Positions 37,931 to 47,391 of a DNA stretch of 58,187 bases are shown piece by piece (the stretch's first letter is position 1; the number at the start of each line of letters is the position of its first letter). The DNA is taken from positions 1 to 58,187 of the forward strand of contig NZ_JAEQ01000025.1 in the NCBI RefSeq assembly GCF_000518985.1, read 5' to 3'. The DNA is from Chelativorans sp. J32 (GTDB taxonomy: Bacteria; Pseudomonadota; Alphaproteobacteria; Rhizobiales; Rhizobiaceae). The notes beneath the pieces are model-generated. The model saw only the letters and a list, made by a program, of their open reading frames with translations. It made no database searches and was not told the origin of the DNA. A program made the translations under genes and the position numbers.

Positions 37931-39532
37931 ATGCAGCGTAACCAAGGATATCTCAGCTTAAGCCGGCGCAATCTCTTATCTCTGGTGGGGATCACAGCCG
38001 GTAGCGCTGCCATGTATCAAGCCATGGTGACGCTGGGGCTGGCCGCCGAGTCGAGCTACAAGGGACCGATCCAGCTCGAAGGCGATCCCAAAGGCACGTC
38101 CGTCTTGATCCTGGGTGCCGGATTGGCCGGCATGACGGCTGCGCTCGAAATGCGCCAAGCCGGGTATAAGGTTCAAATACTGGAATATAACGATCGTGCC
38201 GGTGGCCGAAACTGGACCATACGGGGCGGCGATATCATTACGGAAATGGGCGGAGCCACACAGGAATGCCGTTTCGCCGAAGGGCTGTATTTCAATCCTG
38301 GCCCATGGAGGATCCCATACCATCATTATGGACTGCTCGCCTATTGCAAGCGCTTGGGCGTGCAACTCGAGGCATTTCAGCAGCTCAACTACAATGCCTT
38401 CCTCCACTCCAGCACCGCATTTGGCGGAAAGCCGCAGCGCATTCGAGACATCATCACGGACTTTCGCGGCCACGTATCTGAGCTTCTGGCCAAGGTGACC
38501 AATAGAGGGCAACTCGAAGGCGAGGTCACCAAAGAGGACCAGGAGATGCTGCTTGAGGCGCTTCGCTCCTGGGGCGCGCTCGATAAGGATTACGCTTATA
38601 AAGAGAGCCTCCACACGAGCGACTTCCGCGGTTACTCGAAACTGCCCGGCGGTGGTCCAGGAGGGGCTCCGCTGCCCTCGAAACCCATCGCTCTTTCCGA
38701 CATCCTCACCTCGCGTCTCTGGGCCAGCCTGGCCAATTTCACCCTTTTTGAATATCAAACGACGATGTTCCAGCCGGTCGGCGGCATCGACATGATCGGC
38801 AAGGCTTTTGCCCGAGAAGTGGGTGACCTGATCACCTATAATGCCAAGGTCACCAAGATCGAACAGAACGACAGTGGCGTAACGGCCTATTATGAGGACA
38901 CGAAGAAGCCTGGCGTGGTGCGAAAGGCCAGTGCTGATTGGTGCATCTGCACCATTCCTCTCCCAATCCTGAGCCAGATCGACATCAATGTCAGTGCCCG
39001 CATGCGGGCAGCGATCCAAGCCGTCCCATATCTGTCATCCGTGAAGGTAGGACTGCAGTTCAAACGTCGTTTCTGGGAAGAGGACGACCACATCTTCGGC
39101 GGTGTTAGCTATACCGACCTGCCCATTTCCGAGATTTCCTATCCCAGCAGCCGTTTCAACACCACCGGCAAAGGCGTCCTCTTGGGCTGTTATACCTGGA
39201 ATGGAACGCATTCCTACGAATTCACGGCCATGCCCCCGGAAGAGAGGGTCAGGAAGGCGGTCGAATATGGCGCCCAAATTCATCCTCAGTACAGGGACGA
39301 GTTCGAAAATGGCGTTTCGTGGGCCTGGCACCGCTCCCCTTTTACCCTCGGTTGTGCCGCCGACTGGTCGGAGGAAGCGCGCAAGCAATATTACGACGAC
39401 CTTTGCCAGATCGATGGGCGCATCGTGCTCGCGGGCGAGCACGCGTCATATATCCCCGCATGGATGGAGGGAGCGATATTGTCGTCGCTGGATGCGGTCA
39501 GACGATTACATCAACGCGTGGTGGGAGGCTGA
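37931..39532 (+). CDS. Tat-exported flavin amine oxidase/dehydrogenase (monoamine oxidase family)
   Basis: 533 residues from ATG 37931, which has AGGAGA just upstream. A twin-arginine signal (LSRRNLLSLVG, residues 10-20) precedes the FAD domain: GAGLAG at 62-67, then EYNDRAGGRN. The C terminus has GRIVLAGEHASYIPAWMEGA, the FAD-binding signature of flavin amine oxidases. Export folded, with FAD bound, is implied. A c-type cytochrome gene starts five bases after its stop, as in the nicotine-oxidising NicA2/CycN pair. The substrate (amine or amino acid) is not readable. Confidence 0.86.
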   Translation: MQRNQGYLSLSRRNLLSLVGITAGSAAMYQAMVTLGLAAESSYKGPIQLEGDPKGTSVLILGAGLAGMTAALEMRQAGYKVQILEYNDRAGGRNWTIRGGDIITEMGGATQECRFAEGLYFNPGPWRIPYHHYGLLAYCKRLGVQLEAFQQLNYNAFLHSSTAFGGKPQRIRDIITDFRGHVSELLAKVTNRGQLEGEVTKEDQEMLLEALRSWGALDKDYAYKESLHTSDFRGYSKLPGGGPGGAPLPSKPIALSDILTSRLWASLANFTLFEYQTTMFQPVGGIDMIGKAFAREVGDLITYNAKVTKIEQNDSGVTAYYEDTKKPGVVRKASADWCICTIPLPILSQIDINVSARMRAAIQAVPYLSSVKVGLQFKRRFWEEDDHIFGGVSYTDLPISEISYPSSRFNTTGKGVLLGCYTWNGTHSYEFTAMPPEERVRKAVEYGAQIHPQYRDEFENGVSWAWHRSPFTLGCAADWSEEARKQYYDDLCQIDGRIVLAGEHASYIPAWMEGAILSSLDAVRRLHQRVVGG

Positions 39533-39536
39533 TGCC

Positions 39537-39986
39537 ATGAAGGTTCAGACATCTCCATCGCTTTCACGAAAAAGTGCGGCGGCATTGTTCAGGCAGACAG
39601 GAATCTTCGCTCTTGTCTGGGCACTCGCGACCATATTCACGCTGAAGCATGCATCCGCCGATTCGGCCGGCGTCACGCTCGGTGACGACAAGTTCACGCA
39701 GCAGACCGGGGAAGCGCTTTACGCCAATGTCTGCGCGGCATGTCACATGAGCGACGGGCAGGGGGCGGTGGGGGCAGGGCGCTACCCTGCGCTCGCCAAG
39801 AATGAACGATTGGAAGCCGGGGATTACCCCGTCTATGTCGTTCTCCACGGACTTGCCGGTATGCCCCCATTCGCAGACATGATGAGCGACGAACAGGTGG
39901 CGGCGGTCGTCAATTATGTGCGCACACATTTCGGCAACAATTACACCGACCTGGTCACTGCGGAGGAAGTGGCGGGCAGCCGGTAG
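39537..39986 (+). CDS. c-type cytochrome, partner of the flavin amine oxidase
   Basis: 149 residues. One N-terminal hydrophobic segment (about 20-40), then a single haem site CAACH at 66-70 and an axial Met in LAGMPPF (residue 109). The C terminus, SDEQVAAVVNYVRTHFG, is the last helix of class I cytochromes c. GGGAGG precedes ATG 39537. The tight spacing indicates co-translation with the amine oxidase, and it is the likely electron acceptor. Confidence 0.88.
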   Translation: MKVQTSPSLSRKSAAALFRQTGIFALVWALATIFTLKHASADSAGVTLGDDKFTQQTGEALYANVCAACHMSDGQGAVGAGRYPALAKNERLEAGDYPVYVVLHGLAGMPPFADMMSDEQVAAVVNYVRTHFGNNYTDLVTAEEVAGSR

Positions 39987-40211
39987 AATCATTGCCGAGG
40001 ACACGACAGGGCGTCGCCACGGTGCCGGTCGCAAATCCCGTCAATTTCAGGCGTCAATGGGAATCTGGCTTATCGAGCCGGACGCCTTACGTTGAAGCGG
40101 CTGAGGAAATTCCAGATTCCCTTTCGAGCTTGGCCGCCCGGCACGGAGCCGTTCTCCGTAGGCCATCTGAAATTAATGCGATTATGCGTCCTTCAATATC
40201 CGGTTTTCCGG

Positions 40212-40240
40212 TTGACCCGATGCGAGCACCTCACTATGTT
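40212..40240 (+). promoter_or_regulatory. sigma-70-type promoter of tRNA-Lys
   Basis: TTGACC and TATGTT separated by 17 bases, ending 36 bases before the mature tRNA 5' end. Confidence 0.6.
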
Positions 40241-40276
40241 CCGCCGCAATTCGCGGGCGGCATTTCAGCCTCGTGC

Positions 40277-40352
40277 GAGCGCGTAGCTCAGCCGGTAGAG
40301 CAACTGACTTTTAATCAGTAGGTCCAGGGTTCGAATCCCTGCGCGCTCACCA
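40277..40352 (+). tRNA. tRNA-Lys (anticodon TTT)
   Basis: Complete cloverleaf: acceptor GAGCGCG/CGCGCTC, D arm GCTC...GAGC, anticodon arm ACTGA-CTTTTAA-TCAGT with anticodon TTT, T arm CAGGG-TTCGAAT-CCCTG, discriminator A and encoded CCA at 40350-40352. The variable loop is AGGTC. Confidence 0.97.
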
Positions 40353-40609
40353 CCTCTGTGGTTTTGAAAGATAAGCAGAACTTTCGATATCCCAGACTGG
40401 AGTATGCGGAGAGAATCTGTTCGCGTATGACTGGAAGAAAGTTGCACGAACAATGGTGCAGCCGACAGCCATGCCCAATCAGCGTTTTCGTTCCGCACGG
40501 TCTTAGATGCAAACCACGCTGCCGCCTAAAACTTGATTAGCCGCCGATTGACCATTCGTCCCTCACGCTGCACGCTGCTGGCGGGCACGAGCAGATGAGG
40601 GCTCGGAAA

Positions 40610-40783
40610 ATGGATGGTATGGTCTACGAAGCGTTGATTGATCTGAAGAAATCAGTCGATCGGCAGAATGAGCTTTCGGATGAGACCAACAATCTCTTAC
40701 GAGCGCTGATCTCCACTTTGCAGGATACCGGCCAGGCCGCCGCCGATCTGGCCGAAGTCATGCGCGAAGACGACGACGACTGA
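40610..40783 (+). CDS. possible small protein, coiled-coil-like (57 aa)
   Basis: ATG 40610 follows GAGG by nine bases. The product is a single predicted amphipathic helix (VYEALIDLKKSVDRQNELSD onward) with an acidic tail MREDDDD. No relatives are recognised. It could be real or chance; the helical periodicity and ribosome site favour a real gene. Confidence 0.4.
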   Translation: MDGMVYEALIDLKKSVDRQNELSDETNNLLRALISTLQDTGQAAADLAEVMREDDDD

Positions 40784-41014
40784 AGATCAGCCAACGCCTT
40801 TGCTTCACCTCCAAAGCGGGCGGCAATAGAAGCTATGCCTTTCGGTAAGCTTCCGAGTGCGTAGTCAGGCACGGTGATCGCGGGACATGCCAGATCTCGT
40901 TAGAAGCATCACAGCATCCGGCCAACTCCCCGGGCTGCGGCGCAATGCCACGAGATGGTGATTGGAGCTTCTCCGGGCTCGCCGCTATATCGGGTGGCGG
41001 GAAAGGGTGAGCAA

Positions 41015-41752
41015 ATGGCAATTGACATCGGATACACGAGCGCACTGGTTGCGGGGGCATTGTCATTCCTTTCCCCATGCGTGCTTCCGCTGGTCCCGCC
41101 TTATCTCTGCTACATGGCTGGCGTCACCGTCGACGATTTTCGTCGCCCGGAGGGTGGTGGAACCGCCCGTCTTTCGCTCATCAAGGCAGCCTTGGCCTTC
41201 GTGCTGGGTTTCTCGACCGTTTTCGTGGCCCTCGGGGCAGGCGCGTCAACGATCGGTGGTCTCCTGCGTGCCTGGCAACAGGAACTCGCCATCGTAGCAG
41301 GCATCGTCATCATTCTGATGGGGCTCAACTTCCTTGGCATCATCCGCATACCGCTGCTTTCGCGGGAGGCGCGGCTGCAGGCGGAAGCCAAGCCCGCCAA
41401 TATAGGCGCCGCGTATTTGATGGGGTTGGCTTTTGCATTCGGTTGGACCCCCTGCATCGGACCGGTGCTTGGACCCATCCTCACTCTGGCGGGGGGGCGT
41501 GAGACGGTAGGGGAGGGCGCGCTGATGCTTGCGGTCTATTCTGCCGGGTTGGGCATCCCCTTTCTTCTCGCCGCCTTGTTCTCCGATGCTTTCATGCGGT
41601 TCCTGCAGCGGTTCCGAATGCATCTGGGGCAGGTGGAAAAGGCGATTGGCGGACTTCTCGTGCTCGCCGGCGTGCTGTTCCTCACAGGCGGGATGCAGAG
41701 CATGGCATTCTGGCTGCTCGAAACCTTCCCGTCGCTGGGCACTCTTGGCTGA
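41015..41752 (+). CDS. ccdA: cytochrome c biogenesis protein CcdA (DsbD core)
   Basis: 245 residues with six membrane helices. The two redox Cys are in LSPCVLPLVPP (helix 1) and GWTPCIGPVLG (helix 4). CcdA passes reducing power from thioredoxin to the periplasm for c-type cytochrome maturation. Start ATG 41015. It could serve the cytochrome c 1 kb upstream, as well as the respiratory ones. Confidence 0.92.
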   Translation: MAIDIGYTSALVAGALSFLSPCVLPLVPPYLCYMAGVTVDDFRRPEGGGTARLSLIKAALAFVLGFSTVFVALGAGASTIGGLLRAWQQELAIVAGIVIILMGLNFLGIIRIPLLSREARLQAEAKPANIGAAYLMGLAFAFGWTPCIGPVLGPILTLAGGRETVGEGALMLAVYSAGLGIPFLLAALFSDAFMRFLQRFRMHLGQVEKAIGGLLVLAGVLFLTGGMQSMAFWLLETFPSLGTLG

Positions 41753-41824
41753 GTCCCCTTTTGCGCCGAATGCGTCGGGGTGGTAGAGATCGCTCCGACC
41801 TATCGCGATTCACGGTAAACCAGC

Positions 41825-43198
41825 ATGACCAACCGCACCTGTCTTGCCGTCATCCTTGCCGCGGGCGAGGGCACCCGCATGAAGAGCGCCCTTCCCAAGG
41901 TGCTGCACAAGATCGGTGGTTTGGAAATGGTCGGCCATGTCATGGCCGCCGCGTCGGCAGCCGGTGCGGATGGACTTGCCCTGGTGGTGGGAAACGGCGC
42001 GGAGCAGGTGCGGAGCTTTGCTGAAACACACTCACAATCCGGAAAGCAGCCCGATATATACGTCCAGGAACAACGGTTGGGGACGGCGCATGCTGTCCTC
42101 GCTGCGCAGGAGGCGATCGCCCGGGGCTATGACGATGTGCTGGTGGTCTTTGGAGACCACCCGCTTCTCGATCCTGCGGTTCTTCTGAATGCACGCGCGA
42201 AGCTTGCGGAGGGCGCGGCAGTAGCGGTCCTGGGTTTCCGGCCGCAGGATCCGACGGGTTATGGAAGGCTTATAGAAAAGGATGGGCGTCTGCTCGCCAT
42301 CCGCGAGGAGAAGGATTGCTCCGAGCGGGAGAAGCAGATCACGTTCTGCAACAGCGGCGTCATGGCAGTGGCGGGCCAACATGCGCTTCCATTGCTCGAT
42401 CAGGTGGGCAACGACAACGCGAAGGGCGAATTCTACCTTACCGACATCGTGGAGATAGCCAATCGGCAGGGTCTTCTCGTGGTTGCCAGCGAGGCCGGAA
42501 TTGAAAGTGCGCTCGGCATCAACAACCGCGCCGAGCTGGCAGAGGCTGAAGCTGTCTGGCAGCGAAGGAAGCGCCGGGAGATGATGCTTTCCGGTGTCAC
42601 GCTGATCGCACCCGAAACGGTCTTTTTTTCCCATGACACGCAGATCGGGCCGGATACTGTCGTGGAACCGAATGTCTGGTTCGGCCCCGGCGTGAAGATC
42701 GCATCGGGCGTGCGGATCCATGCATTCTCGCATCTGGAAGAGGCCGCGGTGGAGACGGGTGCGGTGATAGGGCCCTTCGCGCGGCTGCGCCCTGGCGCCT
42801 CCATCATGGAGAAGGCCAAGATCGGCAATTTCTGCGAGGTGAAGAACGCACGCGTCGAGCCGGGTGCGAAGGTGCCGCATCTTTCCTATATCGGCGATGC
42901 CACGGTGGGCGCGGGCGCCAATATCGGCGCGGGCACCATCACCTGCAATTATGACGGCTTTGGCAAGCACCATACCGAGATCGGCGCAGCTGCCTTTATC
43001 GGCACAAATTCCTCGTTGGTGGCGCCGGTGTCCGTCGGTGCAGGCGCCTATGTCGCTTCCGGCAGCGTTGTAACGGAAAACGTTCCGGCGGATGCGCTTG
43101 CCTTCGGGCGTGCGCGCCAGGCTACTTATGAGGGCCGGGCCAGGGACCTGCGGGAGAGGCTTGCGGCCGAGAAGGCCGCCAAACGGTCGGAAGGCTGA
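41825..43198 (+). CDS. glmU: bifunctional GlcNAc-1-P uridyltransferase/GlcN-1-P acetyltransferase
   Basis: 457 residues. The uridyltransferase domain has [20 protein letters not shown]; the C-terminal acetyltransferase is a left-handed beta-helix of hexapeptide repeats with [23 protein letters not shown] and [11 protein letters not shown]. It makes UDP-GlcNAc for peptidoglycan and lipopolysaccharide. Normal length. UbiX follows after 34 bases, possibly in the same transcript. Confidence 0.96.
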   Translation: MTNRTCLAVILAAGEGTRMKSALPKVLHKIGGLEMVGHVMAAASAAGADGLALVVGNGAEQVRSFAETHSQSGKQPDIYVQEQRLGTAHAVLAAQEAIARGYDDVLVVFGDHPLLDPAVLLNARAKLAEGAAVAVLGFRPQDPTGYGRLIEKDGRLLAIREEKDCSEREKQITFCNSGVMAVAGQHALPLLDQVGNDNAKGEFYLTDIVEIANRQGLLVVASEAGIESALGINNRAELAEAEAVWQRRKRREMMLSGVTLIAPETVFFSHDTQIGPDTVVEPNVWFGPGVKIASGVRIHAFSHLEEAAVETGAVIGPFARLRPGASIMEKAKIGNFCEVKNARVEPGAKVPHLSYIGDATVGAGANIGAGTITCNYDGFGKHHTEIGAAAFIGTNSSLVAPVSVGAGAYVASGSVVTENVPADALAFGRARQATYEGRARDLRERLAAEKAAKRSEG

Positions 43199-43232
43199 CG
43201 GCGGATCCTTGGCCTGCACTTGGAGGGACTGA

Positions 43233-43826
43233 ATGGCCGAGAAAAAGCGGCTGATCGTGGCGATTACAGGAGCCTCTGGTGCGATCTATGGGGTTCGCGC
43301 ACTGGAGCTTCTTCGCAAACTCCCCGACATCGAGACGCATCTAATTCTCTCGCCCTCGGCAGTGCGCACGCTCGCCGAAGAGACGGATTGGAGCGCGGAC
43401 GACGTCCGTTCGTTGGCGGACCACGTCCACGGTTACAAGGATATCGGCGCTTCTCTGTCGTCCGGCTCCTTTCGCACGATTGGCATGCTGGTCGCCCCCT
43501 GCTCGGCAAAGACGCTTAGCGGCATAGCCCACAGCTACAATGATGAGCTCGTCGTTCGGGCCGCCGATGTCTGCCTCAAGGAGCGGCGGCGGGTCGTGCT
43601 GCTGTTCCGCGAGACCCCGCTCCATGCAGGCCACATCACACTGATGGACCTGGCGACGCGGGCAGGGGCCATCGTCATGCCGCCGGTGCCGGCCTTTTAC
43701 CACCGCCCTTCGACGCTCGACGACATCGTCAACCAGACCGTCGGACGCGCGCTCGACCTCTTCGATATCGACGTCCGGGTGGTGAAGCGCTGGAGGGACG
43801 AGGATTCAGGAAAGGACGGGAAATGA
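43233..43826 (+). CDS. ubiX: flavin prenyltransferase UbiX
   Basis: 197 residues beginning with the flavin-binding IVAITGASGAIYGVRALELL, followed by PCSAKTLSGIAHSY and a C-terminal PPVPAFYHRPSTLDDIV. It makes the prenylated FMN used by UbiD-type decarboxylases in ubiquinone synthesis. Its stop overlaps the start of the TIGR02444 gene (ATGA). Confidence 0.93.
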   Translation: MAEKKRLIVAITGASGAIYGVRALELLRKLPDIETHLILSPSAVRTLAEETDWSADDVRSLADHVHGYKDIGASLSSGSFRTIGMLVAPCSAKTLSGIAHSYNDELVVRAADVCLKERRRVVLLFRETPLHAGHITLMDLATRAGAIVMPPVPAFYHRPSTLDDIVNQTVGRALDLFDIDVRVVKRWRDEDSGKDGK

Positions 43827-44344
43827 TCGTGCAAGCGGACAAGGCCCCTCATTGGCAGTTCTCGCTGGCGGTCTACGGCCTGCCCGATGTCGCACCGTCC
43901 TGCCTGCTGCTCCAGGACCGCTGCGGCGTCGACGTCAATGTGCTTCTGCTTGCGCTCTATGCCGCGGTTCGGTGCAAGCAGTCGCTGGATGAAGACGCGA
44001 TAGCAGAACTCGACACTCGCGCGAAAGCATTGCGCGAAAACGTCGTCGTTCCCCTGCGCCAGGTCAGGCGCCATATGAAGGATGCCGACTACGGGCCGGA
44101 GGCTGAGAAGGTGCGCCAGCATGTGAAGGTCTCCGAGCTGAAGGCGGAGGAGCTCGAGCAATCATTGCTGGCGGCGTGGGTGGCCGAGCGCCCTGCATCC
44201 GACGATCCGACGGATCCGCAGGCGGCGGCGCTGCTCGTGGTACGCCATTTTCTGGGACTTTTCTGCCAGAGCAGGGACATAGAACCGGAAGAAGAAACGG
44301 CTCTGAGGCATGTTGCAGCGGCTGCGCTGAAAGTCGCCTCGTAG
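43823..44344 (+). CDS. TIGR02444 (DUF2390) family protein
   Basis: 173 residues. The N terminus WQFSLAVYGLPDVAPSCLLLQDRCGVDVNVLLLALY, read in segments, is the family signature (FSLxxYxxpGVxxAcLxLQDrxgxDVNlLLw). Function unknown; the family is widespread in proteobacteria. Four-base overlap with ubiX. Confidence 0.82.
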   Translation: MIVQADKAPHWQFSLAVYGLPDVAPSCLLLQDRCGVDVNVLLLALYAAVRCKQSLDEDAIAELDTRAKALRENVVVPLRQVRRHMKDADYGPEAEKVRQHVKVSELKAEELEQSLLAAWVAERPASDDPTDPQAAALLVVRHFLGLFCQSRDIEPEEETALRHVAAAALKVAS

Positions 44345-44448
44345 TGACCGCCGCCCTGGATTCGTACAGTTCCTTCGACGGTCGCTTTGTTGCAAAACTT
44401 TCCGAATCCCGCAGGAACAAAGGACCGGCGCCGGTGTTCTGGGGCGCC

Positions 44449-44703
44449 ATGTCGATCGGATCCTGGAGCATACCCGTCAGTGTTCAGGCGGGCAAACGCG
44501 GAGACACCCGTTGCCTCGTCGGCGACACCATGCGCGCTGCGGAAATCCTGACTTCCCACTGGCCGGACCACGTCTTCCGCGGCCCCAAATATTACGACGC
44601 CTGTAGGGCCTGCCGGAACGTGCTTATCGGCGATGCCGCGCCGGAGACCGCGCGCAAAGCCTTCGTTGAGGCCGCCGAGGAGGCCGAGATCCTGGCGGAG
44701 TGA
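44449..44703 (+). CDS. DUF982 domain protein
   Basis: 84 residues from ATG 44449: WSIPVSVQ, DTMRAAEILTSHWPDH, YDACRACRNVLIG and TARKAFVEAAEEAEIL follow the DUF982 pattern (conserved W, WP, C, A-R-x-A-F-x-x-A). A GTG at 44344, overlapping the previous stop, would add 35 residues; the family length favours 44449. Small rhizobial protein of unknown role. Confidence 0.72.
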   Translation: MSIGSWSIPVSVQAGKRGDTRCLVGDTMRAAEILTSHWPDHVFRGPKYYDACRACRNVLIGDAAPETARKAFVEAAEEAEILAE

Positions 44704-44735
44704 CGCGGATGCCACCGGTTTGGCCGGCCCGTGCG

Positions 44736-44981
44736 TCATGCCTTCGAGCGGCTTGAAGGCTCCCAGGTCAGCCCGTCATCTGCCGTCTGCCAGATCTCCC
44801 ATGTGCGGTCCCCGTCGCGCCTCTCCATCACCAGATAGCCGGTGCTGTTTTGGGTGATGAAGCATTGCGACGGTGCCTGGCGCGAGAGGCGGTGAGAGGC
44901 GGCTTCTGCCTCAAGGCCTCGGGTGTGTGGCGCGGCCAGAACCGTCCCGCTGAGGAGACCGAGAAATTGCCTGCGCTCCAT
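44736..44981 (-). CDS. small exported protein with an Asp-box-like motif
   Basis: 81 residues from ATG 44981; an ATG at 44990 is also possible. The N terminus MERRQFLGLLSGTVLAAP is a short twin-arginine-like export signal. The mature part ends with WQTADDGLTWEP, which matches the Asp-box pattern (SxDxGxTW) of sialidase-type propeller blades, but only one is present. Function unknown. Confidence 0.6.
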   Translation of the reverse strand: MERRQFLGLLSGTVLAAPHTRGLEAEAASHRLSRQAPSQCFITQNSTGYLVMERRDGDRTWEIWQTADDGLTWEPSSRSKA

Positions 44982-45451
44982 TTCGAACATCCCTCAAGAT
45001 GCTGCGTCACCATTATCTCAGCACCGCATCTGCGGCGATAGCTGGCCGAAAGGCGGAGCATTCATCCCGGATGCTTGGTCCTGGACCTCTGCCGCCCCGG
45101 CCGATCCCGCAGCACGATGAACTTGCGTCCGGGAAAGGTCGGGACCTCCCTCCGCATTTTTATTCACGCACTTTCAGGACCGGAATTTTCCCCAACGTGC
45201 GTGATACCAGATCACTTTGCCGAAGCGCGATAGCGTAGGGCATCAGACACGTATCCGGTTTCACCAGACGATGGTCTGAACGTAAGGACAGCCTGGCGAT
45301 AGGCTTAGCCGGATCTGAGAAAGTCAAAAGAAAGTGATTTCCGGGAAAGGGAATCTATTGTGTGTGTAGTTCATTTACGCATGATATTTATCGTGTGCGT
45401 CAAGTTTTCAAATCGAAGAATATTTTGTTTCATTCTTTACTTAGGTGCATC
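44982..45451. other. 470-base gap without a supported gene
   Basis: It separates two divergent small genes and becomes AT-richer toward the membrane-protein gene, so it presumably carries both promoters. I see no RNA gene or reliable hairpin in it. Confidence 0.5.
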
Positions 45452-45931
45452 ATGAATTTTTTAAGAGATAGGGAACTGGCGTGGCGCTTCAGAGAAAACT
45501 CCGTCGGGTCGCGAGAAAGGTTTCATTACTTCCTCGCTATTAGCTTTTTAACATGGCTGGCATCATCCAACATCTTGTCTTCGAGTGTTTGGATCGTCCT
45601 GGACTGGTGGCTCATTGCCACGGACATAGCCTTGCTTGCGATTTGTATCGTGGGCTCCATTCTGTGCTACCGGACCAATCGGAACGGTGACGACAGGGAA
45701 TTCATCGCGAGAGCGGTCTGCATAGGATTTCCAATCTGCATCCAGGCAGCGCTGCTGGGTATAGCCATCTCTCTAGTATGGAATTCCGGGATGGGCCTCG
45801 CGTCGATCCATTTTGAGCGTTTACGCGAAATTCCTGATTCCTTTTCTGCCTTCCTCTTTGAGGTGATCCTCGGAGTGTATTTCTATTGGCGGCTCGATAC
45901 CGCGCTGAGGATTGCAGCCGGTGGTGCATAA
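45452..45931 (+). CDS. membrane protein of unknown function (4 helices)
   Basis: 159 residues from ATG 45452; an open frame runs upstream to 45362 but looks non-coding. Four hydrophobic segments are visible, with a charged N terminus NFLRDRELAWRFRENSVGSR. Lower GC than its neighbours. Not recognised; possibly an acquired accessory gene. Confidence 0.6.
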   Translation: MNFLRDRELAWRFRENSVGSRERFHYFLAISFLTWLASSNILSSSVWIVLDWWLIATDIALLAICIVGSILCYRTNRNGDDREFIARAVCIGFPICIQAALLGIAISLVWNSGMGLASIHFERLREIPDSFSAFLFEVILGVYFYWRLDTALRIAAGGA

Positions 45932-45994
45932 AAAGCTCATAGCGCGACTTCAGGTAGAGCCATATGGCGGTACCGCGCTCTTGTCGGCCAGGAA

Positions 45995-46465
45995 TCACTC
46001 TATGAAGGCGGCGAGGTTTTCGAGCGTGGATCTTAGCCCCGCGTCGTGATCTTCCTTGGAAATACCCGGCGGAACATTCTCGGCGATGATCGTCACTTCT
46101 GTTCCGCCGGGGGCAGGGGCGAAACTCCAGGTCATCTTCATTTCGCCGGCGAAGGATGGATCGTCGGACTTGAACGTGACCGCCCAAACGATGCGCTCGT
46201 TTTCGACAAGCTCGACAAAACGCCCCTCGACGACGTCCTTGTTGTCTTCGGTCTTGCCGCGCTGGCCGTCCGCCTCATAGTTGAGCGCCATGCGGAGCGC
46301 TCCGCCAGCGCGCGGCTGGAACGCAAAGATCTCGGCCGTCATGCCCAAGGGCGGAAGCCATTGCGCCAGCGCATCGGCGTTCACGAAGGCGCGGTAGAGG
46401 ACGTGCGGAGGGGCCTTGATGAATCGCGCGGCACTGTCGGTTCTTCGAATGGCTGCATCTCCCAT
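45995..46465 (-). CDS. SRPBCC (AHSA1-like) domain protein
   Basis: 156 residues: APPHVLYRAFVNADALAQWL at the start, KMTWSFAPAPGGTEVTI in the middle and a long C-terminal helix HDAGLRSTLENLAAFI. START-like ligand cavity; ligand unknown. It begins 30 bases after the alpha/beta hydrolase stop, same strand. Confidence 0.84.
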   Translation of the reverse strand: MGDAAIRRTDSAARFIKAPPHVLYRAFVNADALAQWLPPLGMTAEIFAFQPRAGGALRMALNYEADGQRGKTEDNKDVVEGRFVELVENERIVWAVTFKSDDPSFAGEMKMTWSFAPAPGGTEVTIIAENVPPGISKEDHDAGLRSTLENLAAFIE

Positions 46466-46494
46466 TCTGCAACTGCCTTTGCCCGATTCTGACT

Positions 46495-47391
46495 TTAGAG
46501 CGAGGTTCCGGCCTCACCCGTTTCGGCAACCTCTGTGTTCACGCTGAGATCGCCCAGGAAATCGGCGACAAACTCCAATGCTCCGTGCCGATACATGTCA
46601 AGGTGCCCAGCTCCCGGCAGGATCTGCAGCCAGGAGAGCCCCTTGCTCAACGAGGCAAGTTTCTCGGCGAATATCGGAGGCGTGACGGTGTCCTTTTCTC
46701 CGGCCAGAAGCAGGATCGGCTCGTCTATATATGGAATGCGCTGCGTGGTATCGAAATGGGTGCGGATCAGCCAGGTGGGAATCGTCGGAACCTGTAGCCG
46801 GACCGCGGCGGGAAACGAGGTGAACGCCCCCTCCAGGATGAGCCCCTGCGCCTCGGACTTCATCGCCGCGTAGCTGGCAACGCCTGTGCCCATGGAATAG
46901 CCGTAGAGAACGAAGCCGTCCGGCGCGAGTCCTTCCCGAGAAAGCTTGTCGATGAGGGCTTCTGCATCGCGGTAGAAGTGAAATTCACTGGGACTTCCGG
47001 GATTTCCGCCGAAGCCGCGATAGCCGACGAGCGTCAGGCCATATCCTTCTTCGGCGAGCTTGAAGAGGTGCGAGGACTTGCGGATGAGGTCGCCGTCGCG
47101 TCCCGGGAAATACACGATGACGGGCTTTCCGGAAGAGGGCGGATGATACCAGGACCGCAGGCTTAAGCCGTCGGTAGTCCTCAGATCGAGCGCCTCAAGC
47201 TCGACATTGGTCCTGAGCTCGAGAATGTTCAGCGCGAGCCGCTTGTTGAACAGGAACCATTCCGGCACGGTCATGACCGCCGCTGTCGCCGCGCTTCCAG
47301 CGAGAAGCATCAGCGCTGAAACGCAGAAGGCGACGCGGCGCAGCACGGATGAGCGACGGCGTGTGCCATCCACGCGGAAGGCATCGTCCAT
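46495..47391 (-). CDS. alpha/beta hydrolase with N-terminal membrane anchor
   Basis: 298 residues from ATG 47391 (in-frame upstream codons to 47433 are less likely). A hydrophobic segment at ~20-40 (RVAFCVSALMLLAGSAATAAV) anchors or exports it. The catalytic domain has VIVYFPGRDGD, the nucleophile elbow GYSMGTG, Asp in LLAGEKDTVTPP and His in GAGHLDMY. This is the bem46/YqkD-like group; the substrate is unknown. Probably co-transcribed with the SRPBCC gene. Confidence 0.82.
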   Translation of the reverse strand: MDDAFRVDGTRRRSSVLRRVAFCVSALMLLAGSAATAAVMTVPEWFLFNKRLALNILELRTNVELEALDLRTTDGLSLRSWYHPPSSGKPVIVYFPGRDGDLIRKSSHLFKLAEEGYGLTLVGYRGFGGNPGSPSEFHFYRDAEALIDKLSREGLAPDGFVLYGYSMGTGVASYAAMKSEAQGLILEGAFTSFPAAVRLQVPTIPTWLIRTHFDTTQRIPYIDEPILLLAGEKDTVTPPIFAEKLASLSKGLSWLQILPGAGHLDMYRHGALEFVADFLGDLSVNTEVAETGEAGTSL

